From Christensenella sp. UBA3798 (lineage in GTDB: Bacteria > Bacillota > Clostridia > Christensenellales > CAG-1252), in the NCBI GenBank assembly GCA_002368735.1, contig DFEQ01000061.1, positions 1 to 27,054 on the forward strand: a stretch of 27,054 nt of DNA. The letters run 5' to 3'. Each line of letters starts with the position of its first letter. Within the stretch, counting starts at the first letter, position 1. Under the pieces are notes generated by a model. That model made no database searches. It had not been told where the DNA came from and saw nothing but the letters and a program-made list of their open reading frames with translations. A program made the position numbers and the translations under genes. This document shows positions 22,530-27,054 of this stretch, one piece after another.

Positions 22530-23408
22530 ATGCTTTACTGTAAGGTAGACCTGCATATCCACTCCACCTTTTCGGACGGGACGGACACCCCCGCCGTGAT
22601 CTTGGAGAGGCTGCGCGAGGGGGGATTCACCCACTTTTCACTCTCCGATCACGATACACTTAAGGGGTGCGCCGAGATGGCGCGGCTCCTCGCGACGGGA
22701 GATCCCGCCTTTATCCGCGGCGCAGAGTTCTCCTGCGAGGACGAAAGGGGGAAGTATCACGTCTTAGCCTATGGCTACGACCCCGCCGCCCCCTCCATGA
22801 CGGCGCTCGTGGACGCCTCGCACGGCTACCGCGTGGATAGGGTGAAGCGGAGGCTCGACCTCCTGAAACAGGCGTGCGGCTTTTCCCTCACCGAGGCTGA
22901 GAGGGAGGCGCTCTTTGCCCTCAACAATCCCGGCAAACCGCACATTGCGGAATATATGATCAAATACGGCTACGCCGCCACCATCGGCGAGGCTTTTGAC
23001 AACTATCTGAATAAGTATGAGTGCGGCGGCGATCACGTCAAGCCCGAGGACGCCATCATCGCCATCAAGGAGGCGGGAGGCATCCCCGTCCTAGCGCACG
23101 CTCCCTTAGGGAGCGGCAATCAACGCTTAGCGGCGGAGGAGGTGGAGGCGCGACTCAAGCGCTTTATCCCCTGCGGGCTTCGCGGATTGGAGGGATTTTA
23201 CAGCAAGTACACCTCCGAGATGCAGTCCGAAATGCTCTCCCTTGCGGATAAATACGACCTATTCGTGACGGCGGGCAGCGACTATCACGGCACGCATAAA
23301 ACGGTGTCGCTCGGCGAAACGCACCTTGAGATGACGGAGAGTTATCCCGGCGGGCTCCTTGCCTTCCTCCAAGAGGTGGAGAAAAGGAAGGTCATCGCGG
23401 CGAAATAA
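22530..23408 (+). CDS. PHP-domain phosphoesterase (TrpH/RNase AM-like)
   Basis: The 292-residue protein is a PHP hydrolase: DLHIHSTFSDG (His9, His11, Asp16), SLSDHDT, GAEFSC, PVLAHAPLG, and a late TAGSDYHG motif provide the trinuclear metal ligands. Related proteins such as YciV/RNase AM and TrpH act on the 5' ends of short RNAs or on 3',5'-nucleoside bisphosphates, so a nucleotide or RNA-degradation role is the best guess. The ATG was chosen over a GTG six bases earlier because AGAGG is only three bases from the GTG. It follows the metallophosphoesterase after 22 bases and precedes a small gene with its own GGAGG site. Confidence 0.87.
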   Translation: MLYCKVDLHIHSTFSDGTDTPAVILERLREGGFTHFSLSDHDTLKGCAEMARLLATGDPAFIRGAEFSCEDERGKYHVLAYGYDPAAPSMTALVDASHGYRVDRVKRRLDLLKQACGFSLTEAEREALFALNNPGKPHIAEYMIKYGYAATIGEAFDNYLNKYECGGDHVKPEDAIIAIKEAGGIPVLAHAPLGSGNQRLAAEEVEARLKRFIPCGLRGLEGFYSKYTSEMQSEMLSLADKYDLFVTAGSDYHGTHKTVSLGETHLEMTESYPGGLLAFLQEVEKRKVIAAK

Positions 23409-23420
23409 AGGAGGAAAACC

Positions 23421-23627
23421 ATGGGCAGGGTGGAATACGTCAAAAATTTTGCGGGGCAGATCCTTGCCATCTACGAATTTGCGGACAACGGGGATATCGC
23501 CGTGCGTGACTTCTCCACGAGATTTATCCTCGGCTACTACCGTGCGGCGCGCGACGTCACCACCGATTTCTACGGTCGCGTGCTCTATAAGGGCAACATG
23601 ATAGGGATGCTCGTCAAGGCGAAATAA
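23421..23627 (+). CDS. small conserved-looking protein of unknown function
   Basis: This 68-residue product is not recognised. It is rich in beta-strand patterns with alternating hydrophobics and glycines (GQILAIYEFADNGDIAVRDF, then GRVLYKGNMIGMLVK) and has neither a signal peptide nor cysteines. AGGAGG lies close to the ATG, which is 12 bases after the PHP gene, so it is a real translated gene of the hydrolase cluster. The two similar strand-turn units suggest a small beta-sheet adaptor, but this is inference only. Confidence 0.7.
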   Translation: MGRVEYVKNFAGQILAIYEFADNGDIAVRDFSTRFILGYYRAARDVTTDFYGRVLYKGNMIGMLVKAK

Positions 23628-23662
23628 CAGCGGCAAATCATCGCGGGCGGAGAAGGATCGTC

Positions 23663-24364
23663 ATGAAGAGAGTTTTGAATCTGGGGACCATCGGCGTCAA
23701 TAGCTACTTGGTGGAGATATCGGACGGTTGGGTGCTCGTGGATACGGGCTATCCTTTTTCCTATCAGCACTTTTTGAGGGCGGCGGCAAGGCAGGGGGTG
23801 GAGCTCTCCTCCATCCGCTACGTCGTATTGACCCACGTTCACGCCGATCACGCGGGCTTTTTGAAGAGGGTGCTCGAGGACGCGGGGGCGAAGCTCATCT
23901 GCCTACCCGCGGAGCGCGACCGCCTACTCTCGGGCAGGAATAAGCAGAACGTCTACCTATCGCGACCAATCCTATACATAATCAACCGCATCTCGGCGGC
24001 GCTTCCGCGCTTTCAAACCTTTGAACCTGTGGATGTCACGGGTGCGCTTGACGCCGAAACCCAGCCACTTGAAAAAGAGGGCATCACCTTTTTCGTCCTG
24101 CACGGGCATACCGATAACGATCTCTGTATGCGGGTGGACGACAAACTCTTTGTCGGTGACGTATGTATGAGCGGGATAGGCTCGGTGGGATACTCTCCGC
24201 TGTGGATAGAAGACAACGCCGCGCTTACGGAAAGCTGGAAGCAACTTCTTGCAATGGACGCCGAGTTTTTGTACGTCGGACACGGCAAACCCTTCCTCAA
24301 ACGCGAGCTTGCCGAGTTTGTCAAAAAACAAGAGAACAGAAAGCTTTGCAAGCTGTATAAATAA
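23663..24364 (+). CDS. MBL-fold metallo-hydrolase
   Basis: The 233-residue protein is a metallo-beta-lactamase-fold hydrolase. The zinc motif LTHVHADHAG gives His58, His60, Asp62 and His63. A later LHGHTDND histidine, the LFVGDVCMSG aspartate and a final VGHGKPF histidine complete the site. The closing pattern resembles glyoxalase II-like and general MBL hydrolases; the substrate cannot be named. A purine-rich site (GGAGAAGGA) precedes the ATG. It ends the run of metal-dependent hydrolases, and the promoter of the following esterase gene overlaps its 3' end. Confidence 0.88.
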   Translation: MKRVLNLGTIGVNSYLVEISDGWVLVDTGYPFSYQHFLRAAARQGVELSSIRYVVLTHVHADHAGFLKRVLEDAGAKLICLPAERDRLLSGRNKQNVYLSRPILYIINRISAALPRFQTFEPVDVTGALDAETQPLEKEGITFFVLHGHTDNDLCMRVDDKLFVGDVCMSGIGSVGYSPLWIEDNAALTESWKQLLAMDAEFLYVGHGKPFLKRELAEFVKKQENRKLCKLYK

Positions 24365-24375
24365 TGTGATAAAAT
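24346..24375 (+). promoter_or_regulatory. promoter of alpha/beta-hydrolase gene
   Basis: TTGCAA (24346-24351) and TAAAAT (24370-24375) are 18 bases apart and overlap the end of the MBL gene. A start near 24382 leaves a leader of about 34 bases with AGGAGG. Confidence 0.65.
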
Positions 24376-24415
24376 AAAGTCCGCCGATCGTGTTTCGGCG
24401 AGGAGGATGCGTAGC

Positions 24416-25420
24416 GTGAAGTGTACCTATGATCACGAACGGGAATTGTTCCGCAAAGTCAAGCCGTCCATGAGTTACGACGGCGGCGATCTGAAATCCT
24501 GGCAGGGCGCGGCGCGCGAAAAACTGCGGGAACTCCTTGGGATGGATCGTATGATCCCCGCGGAGCCGGATCTTTCCGTTGAATGGGAAAAACAGCAGGC
24601 GGGATATACCGAGATGCGCTTCACCTTTCAAAGCGAGCCCGGCTATCGCATTCCCGCGCATTTGCTCCTGCCGGACGGCGTGAAAGATCCGCCTGTGATC
24701 ATCTGCCTGCAAGGGCATTCCCCCGGTATGTACATCTCCCTTGGCATCGTAAAGCAGGAGAAGGACGCGCTTTCCATCAAAAACGGGAACCGCGATTTCT
24801 GCATCCGCGCGGTCAAGGAAGGTTACGCCGCCATCTGTATGGAACAACGCTCGTTTGGGGAACTTAAAAATCCGAATAAGGAGCTTGACGCCTGTTTGGA
24901 ACCTGCGATGACCGCCCTCTTGATGGGGCGTACCACCGTAGGGGAACGCGTTTGGGACGTCTGCCGAATGATCGACGTCGTGGAAAAGTATTTTGCCGAC
25001 AAAGTGGACGCAAGCGCCATCTGCCTAACCGGAAATTCCGGCGGCGGTACGGCCACGGCTTACGCCGCAGCGCTGGAGGATCGCATCAAACTTGCCATGC
25101 CTTCCTGCGCCGTTTGCACTTTCCGTGATTCCATCGGCGCGATGCATCACTGCTCCTGCAATTACGTGCCGCAGATAGGATTATTCTTCGATATGGGCGA
25201 CTTGGTCGCTATGGCTTGCCCCAAGTATTACGTGCAGGTCAACGGCGCGGAGGATAAGATCTTCCCGCTTGCGGGCGCCAAGGAGTGCTTCGAGCAAGGG
25301 AAGAGGGCGTACGCATCCCTCGGCTTTGCCGACCGTTTGACGCACGTCATCGGCGAAGAAGGGCACCGCTTTTACGCGGACGCGGCTTGGCGCGCCGTGC
25401 ATAAGTATATGGGCAAATAA
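24416..25420 (+). CDS. alpha/beta-hydrolase (acetyl-esterase/dienelactone hydrolase-like)
   Basis: The 334-residue enzyme shows an alpha/beta-hydrolase core: strand IPAHLLLPDG and PPVIICLQGHSPG (oxyanion region), nucleophile elbow LTGNSGGG with Ser208, an acidic residue at GAEDKIFP, and the catalytic histidine at EEGHRFYAD. This is the layout of acetyl-xylan-esterase-like and dienelactone-hydrolase-like proteins acting on esters in the cytosol, as no signal peptide is present. GTG was chosen as start because AGGAGG lies nine bases before it; an in-frame ATG directly abuts that site. Codon use is less GC-biased than in the genes to its left, which may indicate later acquisition. It has its own promoter and terminator. 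Confidence 0.85.
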   Translation: MKCTYDHERELFRKVKPSMSYDGGDLKSWQGAAREKLRELLGMDRMIPAEPDLSVEWEKQQAGYTEMRFTFQSEPGYRIPAHLLLPDGVKDPPVIICLQGHSPGMYISLGIVKQEKDALSIKNGNRDFCIRAVKEGYAAICMEQRSFGELKNPNKELDACLEPAMTALLMGRTTVGERVWDVCRMIDVVEKYFADKVDASAICLTGNSGGGTATAYAAALEDRIKLAMPSCAVCTFRDSIGAMHHCSCNYVPQIGLFFDMGDLVAMACPKYYVQVNGAEDKIFPLAGAKECFEQGKRAYASLGFADRLTHVIGEEGHRFYADAAWRAVHKYMGK

Positions 25421-25446
25421 AAAGAAGATTTACAGTAAAGATCCCC

Positions 25447-25471
25447 CCCCCCGATTTTCGGGGGGATTTTT
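25447..25471 (+). terminator. terminator after the alpha/beta-hydrolase gene
   Basis: CCCCCCGA (25447-25454) pairs with TCGGGGGG (25458-25465), followed by a short T tract. The 5' arm is part of a run of ten C residues, which makes the exact length sensitive to sequencing error. Confidence 0.85.
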
Positions 25472-25526
25472 ACTTATTATAAGCGCACACACTGCTGTTA
25501 ATTACGAAAAAAGTATCATTTTGCGT

Positions 25527-25558
25527 ATTTCCCGTGGAGGGTGGGGAAATGATTTTTT
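25527..25558 (+). terminator. possible second terminator-like hairpin
   Basis: ATTTCCC (25527-25533) pairs with GGGAAAT (25544-25550), followed by GA and a six-T run. No gene lies between it and the preceding terminator, so it may be a back-up terminator or a relic of a lost gene. Confidence 0.5.
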
Positions 25559-25578
25559 GAAAACTTGTAATAAAACCA

Positions 25579-25614
25579 TTGACAAGCTAACTTGTAATGC
25601 TGTACAATACAAGT
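25579..25614 (+). promoter_or_regulatory. promoter and palindromic operator of the SnoaL-like gene
   Basis: TTGACA (25579-25584) and TACAAT (25603-25608) are 18 bases apart. ACTTGTA (25590-25596) and TACAAGT (25608-25614) form a perfect seven-base inverted repeat that spans the -10 box, and another ACTTGTAAT lies upstream at 25563-25571. Such ACTTGTAAT-type sites resemble those of Rrf2 regulators like YwnA/HypR, and an Rrf2 gene follows the target gene, so it is the likely repressor. Confidence 0.72.
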
Positions 25615-25653
25615 GCGATTGAGAGATCTAAGAATCGTTGGAGGAATACAAGG

Positions 25654-26424
25654 ATGACAAACATTGAAAAAGCAAAGGCACTGATCGGAACTTTTAATTC
25701 GGGAGATCTGAAACTGGCGGATAGTTTGCTTGCCAAAAAGTACACGCAGCACAATTTGGCGTTTGCAGATGGCAGGGAGGCGTTTATCGCAGCGGTTGCA
25801 GGCTTGCAGCAGGCACCCGTAAAAACGACTGTCAACGTTGTAAGAGCGTTTGAAGATGCCGATTTCGTAGTTTTGCAGGTCGTTTATAATTTTGCAGGTG
25901 CAGGCGATGTGGTCAATTTTGACGTTTTCCGCTTTGAAAATGGGCTCATTGCCGAGCATTGGGATAATTCGCAGGCAAAAGCCCTTGCAAATCCAAGCGG
26001 ACATACCCAAATCGACGGGGGCACGGATATCGTTCCTAACGAGAATACCGAAAAAACGAGAGCTATCGTTGCGGGATTTATCGGAGACGTTTTGCGTGGA
26101 GAACATCCCGAAAAGCTTACGTCTTATTTTGACGGAGACAACTATATTCAGCATAATATCGCAATTGCCGACGGACTATCCGGACTTGGCGCGGCACTTG
26201 CCGAAATGGCTAAAGAGGGTATTCAAATGATTTATGAAAGAACGTTCAAAGTTTTGGCTTGCGGAAATTACGCTCTCGGTATGAGTGAAGGCTCTTTCGG
26301 CGGAAAAGCTACCGTTTATTATGACCTTTTCCGCGTTGAAAATGGTTTTATCGCCGAGCATTGGGATGTTATGGAAGAGACCATGCCGAAAGAGAAATGG
26401 GCAAATCAAAACGGAAAGTTTTGA
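25654..26424 (+). CDS. tandem SnoaL-like (NTF2-fold) protein
   Basis: The 256-residue protein consists of two related NTF2/SnoaL-like halves of about 125 residues. Each contains a YTQHNLAFADG or YIQHNIAIADG segment and an FRFENGLIAEHWD or FRVENGFIAEHWD segment. SnoaL-like folds are small alpha+beta barrels used by cyclases, isomerases and many proteins without known activity; here the paired histidines and acidic residues could line a pocket. The internal duplication within one chain is clear by eye. GGAGG lies about nine bases before the ATG. Its promoter carries an Rrf2-like operator and it is followed by an Rrf2 gene, suggesting a stress-inducible enzyme. Codon use is AT-richer than in the metal block. 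Confidence 0.82.
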   Translation: MTNIEKAKALIGTFNSGDLKLADSLLAKKYTQHNLAFADGREAFIAAVAGLQQAPVKTTVNVVRAFEDADFVVLQVVYNFAGAGDVVNFDVFRFENGLIAEHWDNSQAKALANPSGHTQIDGGTDIVPNENTEKTRAIVAGFIGDVLRGEHPEKLTSYFDGDNYIQHNIAIADGLSGLGAALAEMAKEGIQMIYERTFKVLACGNYALGMSEGSFGGKATVYYDLFRVENGFIAEHWDVMEETMPKEKWANQNGKF

Positions 26425-26440
26425 AACTTGTAATATCACG

Positions 26441-26491
26441 AATGACATCTCCGACGTTTTATGATATAGTATTTATGACGGAGGTGTCATT
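26441..26491. promoter_or_regulatory. long inverted repeat over promoter and ribosome site of the Rrf2 gene
   Basis: AATGACATCTCCG (26441-26453) and CGGAGGTGTCATT (26479-26491) form a 13-base inverted repeat with one G-T type mismatch and a 25-base centre. The right arm contains the GGAGG ribosome site and ends at the ATG. A promoter, ATGACA (26442-26447) and TATAGT (26465-26470) with 17-base spacing, overlaps the left arm, so from this promoter the left arm would not be transcribed and the repeat would act as a DNA operator. In read-through RNA it would instead hide the ribosome site. Confidence 0.7.
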
Positions 26492-26929
26492 ATGCAGATA
26501 ACGAGCAAGTTTACGATAGGCGTTCATATCATCGCAGCTTTGGAATATTTCAAAAACGATTACAGTATGACGAGTTCCTTCCTTGCGGGCAGCGTTGGGG
26601 TAAACCCTGTGCTTATCCGCACGATCATGACGGAATTAAAGGACGCGGGACTTATCAAGATCAGTCAAGGGAAAACGGGCATTGCGCTTGCAAAGCCGGT
26701 TGATGAAATATCTTTCTACGATATTTATAAAGCTGTAGATTGTATTGATGAAAAGGGACTATTCCATTTTCATGAAAACCCGAACGTGAATTGTCCCGTA
26801 GGCAGGAATATCCATAAGGCGATGGATAAGAGGCTGTCGAATATACAAGCCTCTATGGAAAACGAAATGAAAAACATTACGGTCGGTGACGTTTACTCGG
26901 ACATCAAAAGGGAAATGGGTATTAAGTGA
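26492..26929 (+). CDS. Rrf2-family transcriptional regulator (YwnA/HypR-like)
   Basis: The 145-residue protein has the Rrf2 winged-helix pattern: QITSKFTIGVHIIAALEYF, then SSFLAGSVGVNPVLIRTIMTELKDAGLIKISQGKTGIALAKP, where the recognition helix follows the first turn. Only two cysteines are evident, in VDCIDEK and NVNCPVGRN, rather than the three-cysteine Fe-S cluster set of IscR or NsrR, so it more likely senses redox change through thiols or a ligand, as YwnA/HypR types do. It probably represses itself and the upstream SnoaL-like gene through the nearby palindromes, and perhaps the following oxidase-family gene that starts seven bases after its stop. Confidence 0.88.
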   Translation: MQITSKFTIGVHIIAALEYFKNDYSMTSSFLAGSVGVNPVLIRTIMTELKDAGLIKISQGKTGIALAKPVDEISFYDIYKAVDCIDEKGLFHFHENPNVNCPVGRNIHKAMDKRLSNIQASMENEMKNITVGDVYSDIKREMGIK

Positions 26930-26936
26930 GGCACAT

Positions 26937-27054
26937 ATGAATAGGATCGTTGAAGAATTAAAGAAGGTCAAGGTATTTTTTATCGGGACGGCGGAAGGGG
27001 ATCAGCCCCGTGTTCGCCCGTTTTCTTCTGTAGCAGAGTTTGAAGGTAATGCTT
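26937..27054 (+). CDS. pyridoxamine 5'-phosphate oxidase-family protein, partial
   Basis: The first 39 residues of a gene cut off by the window edge are visible. They read MNRIVEELKKVKVFFIGTA, followed by GDQPRVRPFSSVAEFEGN, which is the N-terminal helix and first strands of small FMN-binding split-barrel proteins of the pyridoxamine phosphate oxidase family. GAGG lies five bases before the ATG, and the gene is seven bases after the Rrf2 gene, so it is co-transcribed. Many such short proteins are flavin reductases or heme/F420-binding relatives rather than true PdxH. Confidence 0.75.
   Translation, partial: MNRIVEELKKVKVFFIGTAEGDQPRVRPFSSVAEFEGNA

Noticed and set aside
24407..24415. ATG start for the alpha/beta-hydrolase
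   Set aside because: The ATG directly abuts AGGAGG with no spacing; the GTG nine bases downstream of that site is a better start.

Overview
This window looks like a chromosomal segment of an uncultured, probably gut-associated Clostridia (Firmicutes) genome. The reasons are near-consensus sigma-A promoters with 17-bp spacers, strong AGGAGG ribosome binding sites, U-tract terminators, a small FeoA pair with FeoB and a FeoB-associated Cys-rich peptide, a GPH-type sugar transporter, a CadC/ZiaR-like ArsR repressor and lipoproteins with bacterial Ig-like domains. The base composition is moderately GC-rich, becoming AT-richer near the right end. A placement near Christensenellales (Borkfalkiaceae-like) is only an impression. 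No rRNA, tRNA, phage, transposase or CRISPR array was seen.

Left part (1-5210): a minus-strand operon encodes an archaeal-type phosphoglycerate mutase-like protein fused through a transmembrane segment to a large predicted exterior domain, followed by a PdxY-like pyridoxal kinase. A divergent gene encodes an Ig-like-repeat lipoprotein. Metal block (5211-14860): a CaCA cation exchanger sits behind a probable yybP-ykoY (Mn2+) riboswitch with a clear terminator. A TetR regulator is divergent from feoA-feoA-feoB and a 54-residue FeoB-associated peptide. A two-gene ChrA chromate-type transporter follows. Then comes an ArsR sensor, a free-standing HMA metal chaperone and a P1B ATPase of the Zn/Cd/Pb class. 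Four metal-transport systems in about 9.5 kb make this a metal-homeostasis neighbourhood, although each unit has its own promoter and terminator.

Carbohydrate part (14897-21480): a minus-strand SGNH-hydrolase lipoprotein, then a tightly coupled plus-strand operon of a GPH symporter, a GH36 alpha-galactosidase-like enzyme and a large GT-B-like protein of unknown function. Right part (21481-25471): a possible tiny membrane peptide, then a run of metal-dependent hydrolases (calcineurin-type phosphoesterase, PHP phosphoesterase, a small unknown protein, MBL-fold hydrolase) and an alpha/beta-hydrolase. Right end (25472-27054): an AT-richer cassette with a tandem SnoaL-like protein, an Rrf2 regulator with conspicuous palindromes, and the start of a pyridoxamine 5'-phosphate oxidase-family flavoprotein cut by the window edge.

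The most unusual points are the mutase-membrane fusion, an acidic repeat insertion in FeoB, three genes whose promoters place the transcription start at or next to the start codon (leaderless mRNAs), and two oppositely oriented copies of a dispersed intergenic element made of a core palindrome followed by micro-hairpins with a short conserved spacer.
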